In this document: one piece after another, positions 15,805-24,132 of the stretch
Layout of the letters: each line of letters starts with the position of its first letter
Position numbering within the stretch: position 1 is the stretch's first letter
DNA from: Paenibacillus turpanensis
GTDB lineage: Bacteria; Bacillota; Bacilli; Paenibacillales; YIM-B00363
Direction of reading: 5' to 3'
NCBI RefSeq assembly: GCF_011421635.1
Contig: NZ_WTLI01000021.1
Span: 1-53,300, forward strand
DNA length: 53,300 nucleotides
Translations under genes and position numbers: made by a program
The notes under the pieces: generated by a model
What the model saw: the letters and a program-made list of their open reading frames with translations, nothing else
Told to the model about the DNA's origin: nothing
Database searches by the model: none

Positions 15805-18635
15805 ATGTAAAGCAATCGTTCTTAAACGAAGTCGAGGAATTGCTCAATTCGATTAACGACCATATCTTGATGCTGGAAGAGCAGCCGGAGGATGAGGAAA
15901 ATGTAAACCATATTTTCCGGGCTGCCCACACGTTAAAGGGATCGGCGAATTTATACGGCTATAGCGGAATCGCAACGCTCACCCATCTTTTGGAGGGCAT
16001 TCTGGATGAGCTGCGCAGCGGGTCGAGAAGCTTGGAGCCGACGCTGACGGATATATTGCTGGAGTGCTTCGACCAAATTCGGATGATGGCGGGATATATC
16101 GAAGCGGGAGCGGAAGATCCGCAGTCGGAGCCGGAGCTGCTGCACCGGTTGAGTCAATACCGTACGCGTCCGGGTTCAGTGACGGTTTCGGGGACGGGCT
16201 CGAGTTCCGCGCATGCGGCCATGGATAAGCTGGAGCCGCGGCCTGCGCTTTTCTCTTCGGAACCGAAGGAATGGGTGGAGACGGTAAAGGCGTTTATGGC
16301 GGGGGAAAAGGAAAAGGATACCTTCGCCCATCTGTTTCCGCTGTACACCTCACTGGATGGTGCAGGAGTTCAGCCTGAGCGGGGTCAAGTGCGCCAGCTG
16401 CGGGCCTTGGCGATGGAGGCCGAGGCGCTGGCGGAATGCCGCATTATGGAAGAAAAAATTGTCGGTCGTTTAAGTGCGATGATCGATAAGCTTATTCGTA
16501 TGGCGGAGAAGAAGCGGGACCAGGAACAGCTGCTGATGGTATATATGCAGTTTCTTGTGACGATCACGATATTGGAACAGTACTGCGCACGGGAAGAGGA
16601 CGGTCCGGCGGTCGCGCTGCCCTCATGGTGGGCGGATGTGCTGCAGGCCGTACAGGGAGCTCTGCTCGAATGGGCGCGCGGCGGAAGCCCTGTTGCCATC
16701 TCCGATATGGTGCTTGATCTATGGGAGCTTTGCAAACCGGAGGATGCGGCTAAGCAGGAGTTCGGCACGCTGCTTATGCCGGAGGTTGAGGAGTGGAGCG
16801 ATGGCATGGAAGCGCATGATGCCTCAACCGCGCAGCCGGGCGCACGGGCTCAGCGGTCTGCATTCGCAGCTGAGCCGGAAATTGCTGCGGGAGTGGCCTG
16901 GAGAGCTGCGGATGAAGGAATTGACGAAGCTGCCGGTCGGGCTGTAGTCGAAGCTGCGGATCGATATGCCGGAGCTTCTGTCCCAGAAGCTGCAGTCTAT
17001 GAAGCTCCGATTGATATGAAGGTGATGGTTGGGCTGGCTAAGCAGCTCATCGTGGAGCAAATTCACTTTCTCGCGCCGAAAGGAAGGCCGCTGATTGAGC
17101 GGTGGGAGCTGGCAAAGGAACTATTACTGCAGTGCGCCATGGTGCTTGGAGATGAGACATTACATGCTTTGACGCAGGCGGCTGCGCCGGATATTTACGC
17201 TCTTAAGGAGCTGGCGGGCGGCTATTCGGAAGCGAGCGTGGAGGTCGCTACCGAGGCGGGCGGCGGCGCAGAGCCTGCGATCGTACAAGAGAAGCGCACA
17301 GAACCCGGGCAGGAGGTCAAGCCGGAGGCTTCGAATGTGCAGCCGAGCAGGGCGCTTGCCAAAGTGGGCGTGCATCCGGCGGAGCGCAGCCCGGTGCCGA
17401 TCAAGAGCGTGCGGTCGGAGACGGCAGCCGAAACGGAAAAAATCATTCGTGTGGAAACCGGCAAGGTGGAACGGGTCATGGATTTGATTGGAGAGCTAGC
17501 GATTGCCAAAAATGCGTTTCCGTTTATGATTCGCAGCATGGTGGAGGATCCGGCGGCTGCGGTTTATGCCCGCGAGCTGAAGGAGCGCTTTGCGATGCTT
17601 GATCGGATCACCAAGGAGCTGCAGGACGCGATCGTAGACATCCGGATGCTTCCGGTCGCACATGTATTCAGCAAATTCAATCGCTTCGTCCGGGATATGG
17701 CCCGCCAGTCGGGCAAGCAGATTCGCCTTGAGTTTAGAGGAGAGGAAACGACGCTCGATAAGACGCTAGTCGAGGCCTTGTCCGATCCGCTGATCCATTT
17801 AATCCGAAATGCCATCGATCATGGCATCGAAGCGCCGGAGGAGCGGACAGCCAGGGGCAAGCCGGCTGAAGGGCTGCTGTGCATCGAGGCATGTCGCGAA
17901 GGGAACCGCGTCGTGCTGGAGGTCAGCGATGACGGAGCTGGTATTGACGTCGAGCGGATCCGGGCAAAGCTGCGGGAGAGCGGTCTGGTCGAAGGAGAGC
18001 GGCTGGAAAAGCTGGAGCCGCATGAGTTAATCCCGTATATTTTCCGCACGGGCTTTTCAACCGCCGAGGAGGTAACCTCTTTATCGGGACGGGGCATCGG
18101 GATGGACGCCGTGCGGACGACGATTGTCCGCCTGCAAGGTGATGTGCAGGTTTTCAGCGAAGCAGGACAAGGCACAAAGGTACGCATCGAGCTGCCGTTA
18201 ACGCTTTCGATGACGCAGGTGCTGCAGGTAAGCGTCGGCGGCGACCCGTATGGCATCCCGCTGGATCAAATCGAAGAAACGGGCCGGGTGACGGATGCTG
18301 ATCTGCAAACGATGCAGGGACAGCCTATTTTAATGCTTCGGGACAAAGTATACCCGGTCATTTGCCTGCGCAAGTATTTCGGGCTGGAGAATCGGCAGGA
18401 TGAGGGGAAACAGTACCTCGTTATTCTGAAAACCGGCTTTGCTTTGAAGGTGGATTCCTTAATTGGACAGCAAGAAGTCGTAGTGAAGCCGCCGCAGGAT
18501 GGATTCAAGCACTTGCCTTATTTGGCAGGCGCTTCGATTTTGGGCGACGGCACCGTTCTGCTGATCATTAACGGCAATGCGATCTATTTGGAATCTGCAG
18601 AGCAGGGGCTGCCTGGCTTTGGTATGGGCATCTGA
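15801..18635 (+). CDS. cheA: Chemotaxis histidine kinase CheA, long form
   Basis: Histidine autokinase of the chemosensory pathway, 944 residues against about 650-700 for ordinary CheA. Hpt/P1 domain is at about 1-115 with phospho-His 43 in AAHTLKGSANLYG. A 430-residue middle part (about 120-550) includes a helical block and Ala/Glu/Val-rich linkers of low complexity. Then come the dimerisation domain (about 555-625, VERVMDLIGELAIAKN), HATPase (about 660-800, PLIHLIRNAIDHGIE, DDGAGID, GRGIGMDAV) and the CheW-like P5 domain (about 805-935). No receiver domain is fused, unlike FrzE or WspE. It ends the operon and is followed by a strong terminator. Confidence 0.94.
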   Translation: MNVKQSFLNEVEELLNSINDHILMLEEQPEDEENVNHIFRAAHTLKGSANLYGYSGIATLTHLLEGILDELRSGSRSLEPTLTDILLECFDQIRMMAGYIEAGAEDPQSEPELLHRLSQYRTRPGSVTVSGTGSSSAHAAMDKLEPRPALFSSEPKEWVETVKAFMAGEKEKDTFAHLFPLYTSLDGAGVQPERGQVRQLRALAMEAEALAECRIMEEKIVGRLSAMIDKLIRMAEKKRDQEQLLMVYMQFLVTITILEQYCAREEDGPAVALPSWWADVLQAVQGALLEWARGGSPVAISDMVLDLWELCKPEDAAKQEFGTLLMPEVEEWSDGMEAHDASTAQPGARAQRSAFAAEPEIAAGVAWRAADEGIDEAAGRAVVEAADRYAGASVPEAAVYEAPIDMKVMVGLAKQLIVEQIHFLAPKGRPLIERWELAKELLLQCAMVLGDETLHALTQAAAPDIYALKELAGGYSEASVEVATEAGGGAEPAIVQEKRTEPGQEVKPEASNVQPSRALAKVGVHPAERSPVPIKSVRSETAAETEKIIRVETGKVERVMDLIGELAIAKNAFPFMIRSMVEDPAAAVYARELKERFAMLDRITKELQDAIVDIRMLPVAHVFSKFNRFVRDMARQSGKQIRLEFRGEETTLDKTLVEALSDPLIHLIRNAIDHGIEAPEERTARGKPAEGLLCIEACREGNRVVLEVSDDGAGIDVERIRAKLRESGLVEGERLEKLEPHELIPYIFRTGFSTAEEVTSLSGRGIGMDAVRTTIVRLQGDVQVFSEAGQGTKVRIELPLTLSMTQVLQVSVGGDPYGIPLDQIEETGRVTDADLQTMQGQPILMLRDKVYPVICLRKYFGLENRQDEGKQYLVILKTGFALKVDSLIGQQEVVVKPPQDGFKHLPYLAGASILGDGTVLLIINGNAIYLESAEQGLPGFGMGI

Positions 18636-18653
18636 AATGAATTCAAGCCAATA

Positions 18654-18689
18654 AAAATCGGCACACCAGTAAGGATGTGCCGATTTTTT
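18654..18689. terminator. Bidirectional terminator after cheA
   Basis: Stem AAAATCGGCACA (18654-18665) with TGTGCCGATTTT (18676-18687), perfect 12 bp, followed by T run; the A run on the left gives a T-tract on the minus strand too. It ends the chemosensory operon and can also serve the minus-strand kinase gene, though that stop is 160 bp away. Confidence 0.9.
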
Positions 18690-18850
18690 CATTTTCGCGT
18701 GCGGCCTTCAGCCTTTCCAGCTCACTGCGGGCAAGGCGAGAACGGTTCAATGAAAAAGGCTTCCCTTCCCGCACATGTGGTCTGGAAAGCCGGAAATTCT
18801 ATATATGCTTGTGCTGCGAGCGGTGCAACCGCCCATCAGCAGGGGCCGCG

Positions 18851-20380
18851 CTAGCCGACGAGGCTGCTGCGTAAGGGAAGGCGCAGCGTAAACGTACTGC
18901 CGGCGCCAACCTTGCTGACCACCTCGATATCGCCGCCGTGGGCCTCGGCGAGCGATTTCGAGATCGAGAGTCCGAGCCCGGAGCCGCCCTGCTTCCGGGT
19001 TCGGGAAAAATCGCTGCGATAGAATCGCTCAAACAAATGCGGGAGATGGACCTCCTCGATTCCCGGGCCATTGTCCCCGACTTCGATGAAGGCCTGCCCG
19101 CTGTCTTCGCGTACGCGGATGGACAGCACGCCCCGCTCGGGATCGGTATGCTGCACTGCGTTGTGATAAAGGTTCAATATGATTTGCTTCATCTTATCCG
19201 GGTCCACTTCCGCCACCAAATCCGTTCCCGCATTCCGATCCAAGACCAGCGTACGGCTGCCGGCAAGCATTCGCAGGTGCGGCTCCATTTCACTGATCAG
19301 CTCATTCAGGTGAACGGGACGAATGGATAAGCCGGGAGCATTGTCCAGCTTCGCGAGCATCAGTAGATCCTCGACCAGCCGCTTAATCCGGGTCGATTCC
19401 CCATGCATGCTGTTCAGCGCCATATACAGCTGCTCCCGTTTATCGGCTGCGCCGCGAAGCAGTACCTCGAGAAACCCGTGGATCGAGGTGAGCGGCGTCC
19501 GCAGCTCATGGGAAGCGTCGGCGATAAATCGCTTCATTTGATTTTTCGCTTCCCGCTCGGCCTCGAACGATTCGGCGAGGCGTCCCAGCATACTGTTGAA
19601 GGATTCGGCCAATCGGTCGATTTCCTCTTGGCCTTGCCCGGTGGGAATTCGCTCGTCTAGATTGCCGGCATTCGTTTTCTCCACGGTCTTCACCATGTGC
19701 TGCAATGGCCTTAGCGTTTTTCGCAGCACAGGCAAATTCAGCGCCAAGCCGCACGCCAAAGCTACAACGGACAGCGCGATGAAAATGACCAGCTGCTGCA
19801 GGACAACCGCTTTCAGGGGAGCGGTCGGTGTTCCAAATTGGATTACTCCGTTTAATCCGCCCGGCCCTCCGTTATGGCGGAATACAACCAATTGCTCGAT
19901 ACCCTGCGCGTTTGAGACGACCCGGTAGGTTACCCCCGAACCACGTCCGGGAGACCGCGGCTGTGCTAAAATATCGGTGTATTCTGCGGCGGAAAGCCGG
20001 GGGGATGCCGTGCCGTTATTCGCGCCGGTAATATCGTTAAAGGTGCCGTCCTTCGAAATGAAGGCAAGCGAGGTGTCATCGAGCACCAAGAAGGGCCCGC
20101 GATTTTTATTGCCGCCTCCGGGTCCTTCGTTGTTATCCGATCTCCGGTCGGGTCCGAAGCTCAGCCCGGCCTCTTCCATCATTTCCATAGGTGGAAACTT
20201 TGCGTTCAATGAAAGCTTATCCGCTTCATTGCGGTACAGAAAGTCTTTCATAAATACATACTGCAAAAAGCCGATCAGCATCAGCAGCACGGCGACAATC
20301 AGCAAGGATCTGGCGAGCAGCTGAAAGCGCAGCGAGCGGGGGGTGAGCCAATAAGCGAAGGCCGCCCGAAGCCGCTTCAT
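18851..20380 (-). CDS. HAMP-containing sensor histidine kinase
   Basis: Membrane sensor kinase of 509 residues. There is a membrane segment at about 18-42, an extracytoplasmic domain of about 150 residues, a second segment at about 195-217, a HAMP linker (RPLQHMVKTVEKTNAGNLDERI), HisKA with H291 in ADASHELRTPLTSIHGF, and HATPase with N-box LNLYHNAVQHT, GDNGPGI and GGSGLGLSISKSLAEAHGG. The extracytoplasmic domain contains a Gly/Asn/Asp-rich stretch (DRRSDNNEGPGGGNKNRG). The architecture is that of OmpR-partner kinases of the cell-envelope type. The start overlaps the stop of the response-regulator gene (ATGA), so the two form a pair. The signal is unknown. Confidence 0.93.
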   Translation of the reverse strand: MKRLRAAFAYWLTPRSLRFQLLARSLLIVAVLLMLIGFLQYVFMKDFLYRNEADKLSLNAKFPPMEMMEEAGLSFGPDRRSDNNEGPGGGNKNRGPFLVLDDTSLAFISKDGTFNDITGANNGTASPRLSAAEYTDILAQPRSPGRGSGVTYRVVSNAQGIEQLVVFRHNGGPGGLNGVIQFGTPTAPLKAVVLQQLVIFIALSVVALACGLALNLPVLRKTLRPLQHMVKTVEKTNAGNLDERIPTGQGQEEIDRLAESFNSMLGRLAESFEAEREAKNQMKRFIADASHELRTPLTSIHGFLEVLLRGAADKREQLYMALNSMHGESTRIKRLVEDLLMLAKLDNAPGLSIRPVHLNELISEMEPHLRMLAGSRTLVLDRNAGTDLVAEVDPDKMKQIILNLYHNAVQHTDPERGVLSIRVREDSGQAFIEVGDNGPGIEEVHLPHLFERFYRSDFSRTRKQGGSGLGLSISKSLAEAHGGDIEVVSKVGAGSTFTLRLPLRSSLVG

Positions 20381-21063
20381 GACAAGTCCATCCGGTATCC
20401 CGCGCCGCGAAGAGTGCGGATCAGCTTATGCTCTTTGTCGCCAAGCTTTTCACGTAAGGAACGGATGTACACCTCCACAATATTTTCCTCTCCTCCAAAA
20501 TCGTAGCCCCACACAGCATCCAAAATTCTAGCTTTGCTGAGTACAATGCCGTGATTAATGATCAGATAGTGCAGCAGCTCGTATTCCGTTGGGGATAACT
20601 CCAAAATTGTATTCAAATGCATAATTTCTCTGCGCCGATCGTCCAGCCGGAACGGGCCGAGTACAACCTCGCCGTACAAGGCGGGGAACTGATTGCGAAC
20701 CCTTGCCTCAATGCGGGCGAGCAGCTCATCAAAGCTGAAGGGCTTTACTAAATAATCGTCGGCCCCGAGCTTGAGTCCTTTTACCCGATCCTCAACCTCG
20801 TCCTTCGCAGTCAGCATGATAATAGAAACATTCGTCGTTTTTTTCTTTAATAGGCGGCACGTTTCAAAGCCATCCATTCCCGGCATCATGACATCAAGCA
20901 CCACGACATGCGGCTGAAAATCCGTAGCGACCGTAATCGCGGTCATCCCGTCGGGAGCGGTTCGTACCTGATAGCCCTCGCCCGCGAGTCCCATTTCAAG
21001 AAATTGTAAAATATGCGGTTCGTCGTCGACTAATAAAATGCGGACGTTTTTTTCGTGGTTCAT
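20377..21063 (-). CDS. OmpR/PhoB-family response regulator
   Basis: DNA-binding response regulator of 228 residues. Receiver domain: LLVDDEPHILQ, phospho-acceptor D57 in VVLDVMMPGMDG, and LVKPFSFDEL; C-terminal winged helix (about 128-226) with LSPTEYELLHYLIINHG and VEVYIRSLREKLG. I start it at 21063 because GGAGG lies 7 nt before that ATG; the ATG at 21081 lies upstream of this binding site. It is the first gene of a two-gene minus-strand operon with the HAMP kinase. A TATACT hexamer about 35 bp upstream is a possible -10, but no good -35 is seen. Confidence 0.93.
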   Translation of the reverse strand: MNHEKNVRILLVDDEPHILQFLEMGLAGEGYQVRTAPDGMTAITVATDFQPHVVVLDVMMPGMDGFETCRLLKKKTTNVSIIMLTAKDEVEDRVKGLKLGADDYLVKPFSFDELLARIEARVRNQFPALYGEVVLGPFRLDDRRREIMHLNTILELSPTEYELLHYLIINHGIVLSKARILDAVWGYDFGGEENIVEVYIRSLREKLGDKEHKLIRTLRGAGYRMDLS

Positions 21064-21367
21064 TAGGATTCCTCCGTACATGTTCTTGTTGTTAGTATAA
21101 CGTCTATAGCTGAAGGTTTGCTGAAAGAGGACTGAGCCGGTACTGAACCTTTTTCATTGCAAAATCGACAGAAGAAGCAGAGTGTACAGCCGTCTACCTA
21201 AAGAAGTGTAACCGAGGGCAAATGTGCCTTACAAGGCGGGAGCCGTCGTAAAGGGAGAATGAGGGGGCTATGGAGGAATATCCCTGTTTGTTGAGGAATA
21301 GGTACTACATTACAAGCTGAAATATGGATGCAACGGGGCGCTTGTCCTAAGGATTGGAGGAAACAAT
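21064..21367. other. Intergenic region between divergent genes
   Basis: This stretch of about 300 bp separates the minus-strand two-component operon from the plus-strand gene at 21368. Apart from the minus-strand TATACT hexamer near 21095 and the GGATTGGAGG site before 21368, I see no gene, hairpin or repeat that I can support. Confidence 0.5.
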
Positions 21368-21892
21368 ATGAACGATAATGAAATACCGGATATCTACAAA
21401 GCCACGATTAAACCTACCCCGCAAGGAGCCAAAATGGAATACACGAACTACGGGGCGGGCTGTATGGTGTTCGCAATGGCCCTTCTCTTGGGCGCTTCAT
21501 TTTTTTGCTTATATATCGCAGCCGAGTCTTCCTTCTTCCGGGCTTTAACTGGAATCCTAATCGGCACCGTAGGAGTTCTTTTTTTCGGCCCGATTGCAGT
21601 TAAGCTCGTACTAAGTATTCTAGGGGGCAGGGTTCTCCTGGAATACGACGGGGAGTATCTTGCTGGGAGAAAAGGAGTTAACGTTCGAGCTTCTGAAATC
21701 AAACATATGTTAGTGGGCCGGCACTTCCGCAATTTATTTGTCTCGGAGGACTTGGTTGTAAAAACACAGGACGGGAGAGTTCACGTATTTCGGCTGAATA
21801 ATTTATTATCGATCGATGCGGTTATGTATTTTTGCGACACGTATCTTACTCCAAAATGCGGCGTGAGCCCGGAAAGATCGAAGGTAGCTTAA
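21368..21892 (+). CDS. Two-segment membrane protein with PH-like domain
   Basis: Unrecognised 174-residue protein. Two hydrophobic segments (about 31-52 and 60-84) form a hairpin, followed by a cytoplasmic part of short strands (GRVLLEYDGEYLAGRKG, LVVKTQDGRVHVFRLNNLL) that looks like a small PH-like domain. It resembles the protein at 350 in overall plan, though I cannot claim sequence homology. GGATTGGAGGAA precedes the ATG by 5 nt. It stands alone, with the chromate transporter 200 bp downstream. Function unknown. Confidence 0.65.
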   Translation: MNDNEIPDIYKATIKPTPQGAKMEYTNYGAGCMVFAMALLLGASFFCLYIAAESSFFRALTGILIGTVGVLFFGPIAVKLVLSILGGRVLLEYDGEYLAGRKGVNVRASEIKHMLVGRHFRNLFVSEDLVVKTQDGRVHVFRLNNLLSIDAVMYFCDTYLTPKCGVSPERSKVA

Positions 21893-22092
21893 CTGTTAGT
21901 ATGTTCGTCGTCCCTCAAGAAAGCTCTGTAAATCGTCTAAAGTGACTTTCTTTGCCCTTGCAAAGTACCATCCGGAATCTTCCTCCTTGCACGCAAAAAA
22001 ATCTCGCATCCATATCTACGCTGTAGTATGCTCAAATGGGGAAAAATCCCATTCGGTACATAAATGATGGTGTAATCGGAGGAGAGGAAGCT

Positions 22093-23286
22093 GTGAACAT
22101 AGAGAGTAAGGTCCCGTCCCGTGGACGACGCCTTTGGGAGGTGTTGGGCGTTTCCGCCAAGCTGGGCTTCACTTCGTTTGGAGGACCGGTCGCACACCTC
22201 GGATATTTTCATAATGAGTACGTTAAAAAAAGACAGTGGCTGGATGAGCGCACTTACGCCGATTTGGTGGCGCTATGCCAATTTCTCCCCGGACCGGCCA
22301 GCAGTCAAGTGGGAATCGGTATCGGGATGATGCGCGCAGGTTTATTAGGGGGCTTATTTGCCTTCCTCGGCTTCACCCTGCCCTCCTTTATCGCCTTAGT
22401 GCTGTTCGCCTTGTTCGTGCAGGGTTTTGACGTTGGGCATACGGGCTGGCTTCACGGCTTAAAGGTGGTCGCCGTCGCGATCGTGGCCCATGCCGTGTGG
22501 GGGATGGGGCAGAAGCTCACTCCGGATAGAAACCGGGTGACGATCGCGATCGTTTCCGCAGCCACAGCATTGCTCTGGCAAACGGCGCTGACTCAAGTGG
22601 TCATCATCGCGGCCGCCGGAATGCTTGGGTTATTGATGTACAAGCAAGCAAAGGCTGCAAGCACGCCTGCTATTCATGTGCCGGTATCTAAGTCCGCCGC
22701 TGTGATTAGCCTCATCCTGTTCTTTACGCTGTTGGTTCTGCTTCCGATAGCAAGCGGCTGGGCTTCATCGGGCTGGCTTTCGATGTTTGACAGCTTTTAC
22801 CGCTCCGGCTCGCTCGTTTTCGGCGGAGGGCATGTCGTGCTGCCGCTGCTCGAAAGAGAGCTTGTCCCGACAGGGTGGGTAACAGAGGAGACTTTTCTAG
22901 CCGGATATGGAGCCGCGCAGGCGGTGCCCGGTCCGCTTTTCACCTTTGCTGCGTACCTTGGTGCTGTCATGCACGGATGGACGGGCGCATTGGCTGCGAC
23001 CGCTGCGATTTTCCTGCCTGCGTTTCTTCTTGTCATCGGCACACTGCCGTTCTGGGACAGCCTCCGCAGGCATCCGAACATTCAAGGCGCGTTGGTTGGC
23101 GTTAACGCAGCTGTTGTAGGAATATTGCTCGCTGCGCTCTACGATCCCATCTGGACTAATACGATTTTGTCATCGGTTGATTTTGTGCTGGTCTCCGTAT
23201 TGTTTATTGCACTCGTCTTTTGGAAGCTGCCGCCATGGATTGTGGTGCTTCTAGGGGCAATCGGAGGAGCCTTAACCGCCCTATAG
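22093..23286 (+). CDS. chrA: Chromate transporter, ChrA (CHR) family
   Basis: Integral membrane chromate/anion exporter of 397 residues with two homologous CHR halves, the long-chain form. The N-terminal half carries SAKLGFTSFGGPVAHLGYF and FLPGPASSQVGIGIG; the C-terminal half carries GSLVFGGGHVVLPLLERE and GAAQAVPGPLFTFAAYLG. These FGG(P/G)xxH and PGP motifs are the family signatures. I start it at the GTG at 22093, 5 nt after GGAGGAGAGG; a longer frame from 22036 has no binding site. A strong terminator follows. Whether the real substrate is chromate or another anion cannot be decided from sequence. Confidence 0.92.
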   Translation: MNIESKVPSRGRRLWEVLGVSAKLGFTSFGGPVAHLGYFHNEYVKKRQWLDERTYADLVALCQFLPGPASSQVGIGIGMMRAGLLGGLFAFLGFTLPSFIALVLFALFVQGFDVGHTGWLHGLKVVAVAIVAHAVWGMGQKLTPDRNRVTIAIVSAATALLWQTALTQVVIIAAAGMLGLLMYKQAKAASTPAIHVPVSKSAAVISLILFFTLLVLLPIASGWASSGWLSMFDSFYRSGSLVFGGGHVVLPLLERELVPTGWVTEETFLAGYGAAQAVPGPLFTFAAYLGAVMHGWTGALAATAAIFLPAFLLVIGTLPFWDSLRRHPNIQGALVGVNAAVVGILLAALYDPIWTNTILSSVDFVLVSVLFIALVFWKLPPWIVVLLGAIGGALTAL

Positions 23287-23288
23287 CC

Positions 23289-23336
23289 AAAAAACACAAG
23301 CTGCGTTCGGATTTCTTGAGCGCGCTTGTGTTTTTT
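23289..23336. terminator. Bidirectional terminator between convergent genes
   Basis: AAAAAACACAAGC (23289-23301) pairs perfectly with GCTTGTGTTTTTT (23324-23336). Located between the convergent chrA and YiaA/B-family genes, it can stop both. Confidence 0.88.
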
Positions 23337-23364
23337 CTTTTGTATCGTGTTGAAGTTAGCCGAT

Positions 23365-23883
23365 TTATTTTACCTGCTCGGGTTCTTTTGCTGCGGTATA
23401 CGCTTGCGGATTACGCTGGTATTCGATTTCGCCAATGATTTCTTTGTCTTCCGTGTTGTCGCGGATTACTTTCTGTACGCCGATCGCGCTGTAGGAAATG
23501 AGCAGAACCACGGCGATGTAGTATCCTTTGATGTTAAGCTCGAACGGGGCATTGTACAGCCCGATGAAAAACATCGCGTAGCCGATAAACAAGCCAAGGT
23601 AGGACATGCCAGTAAAGGCCGCCGTGTTGCGCATTTTATGCTTCGGGTTATCCTGGCGCAAAAATTTGTCTTCCGTGTTGTCGCGGGCAACCTTCTGAAC
23701 CACGATACAGCCCATCGTGATGAGAACGACACAAAGGATGTAGTACCCTTTGACGTTGAGCTGCCAATCGGCATTATAAACGCCAATGCCGAATAAGAAT
23801 AGTCCTGCTGCTAAGGCAAAATAAGAGACAGCGGTAAAAGCCGGGGTGTTTCTTCTTTGGTATTGTTGTGGAATCATATTCAT
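23365..23883 (-). CDS. YiaA/YiaB-family membrane protein (duplicated domain)
   Basis: A 172-residue inner-membrane protein with two repeated YiaA/B units. The first is about 11-72 (NTPAFTAVSYFALAAGLFLF..NVKGYYILCVVLITMG..VQKVARDNTEDK), the second about 85-147 (NTAAFTGMSYLGLFIGYAMF..NIKGYYIAVVLLISYS..VQKVIRDNTEDK). Each unit has two membrane helices and ends in the same VQKVxRDNTEDK motif, so it clearly arose by duplication. The C-terminal tail is polar. AGGAGG lies 10 nt before the ATG. The family has no established biochemical role. Confidence 0.88.
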   Translation of the reverse strand: MNMIPQQYQRRNTPAFTAVSYFALAAGLFLFGIGVYNADWQLNVKGYYILCVVLITMGCIVVQKVARDNTEDKFLRQDNPKHKMRNTAAFTGMSYLGLFIGYAMFFIGLYNAPFELNIKGYYIAVVLLISYSAIGVQKVIRDNTEDKEIIGEIEYQRNPQAYTAAKEPEQVK

Positions 23884-24132
23884 ATGCGTTCAGCCTCCTG
23901 AAAACTTGTTATGGTGTCGCTTTAGCTACTTTTTATTTTACTGATGTTCCGATTTCATAAAAGTACCAACTTTTTTTAGTACCAGGTGTTATGTCCTGGT
24001 GGACAGAGGTGAGCCACAAATCTTTCATCATCCCGCCTTCACTTTTTTACGTCATGAAGCGTAACGCTCTCTTCGAAATTCGTTTTGTGCTAGAATAATA
24101 GAACGATCACGAGTTGCACGGAGGGGAAACGA

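Noticed and set aside
23972..23994. Direct repeat AGTACCA, two copies, upstream of the YiaA/B gene
   Set aside because: Only 7 bp long and without symmetry; could be chance in this short region.
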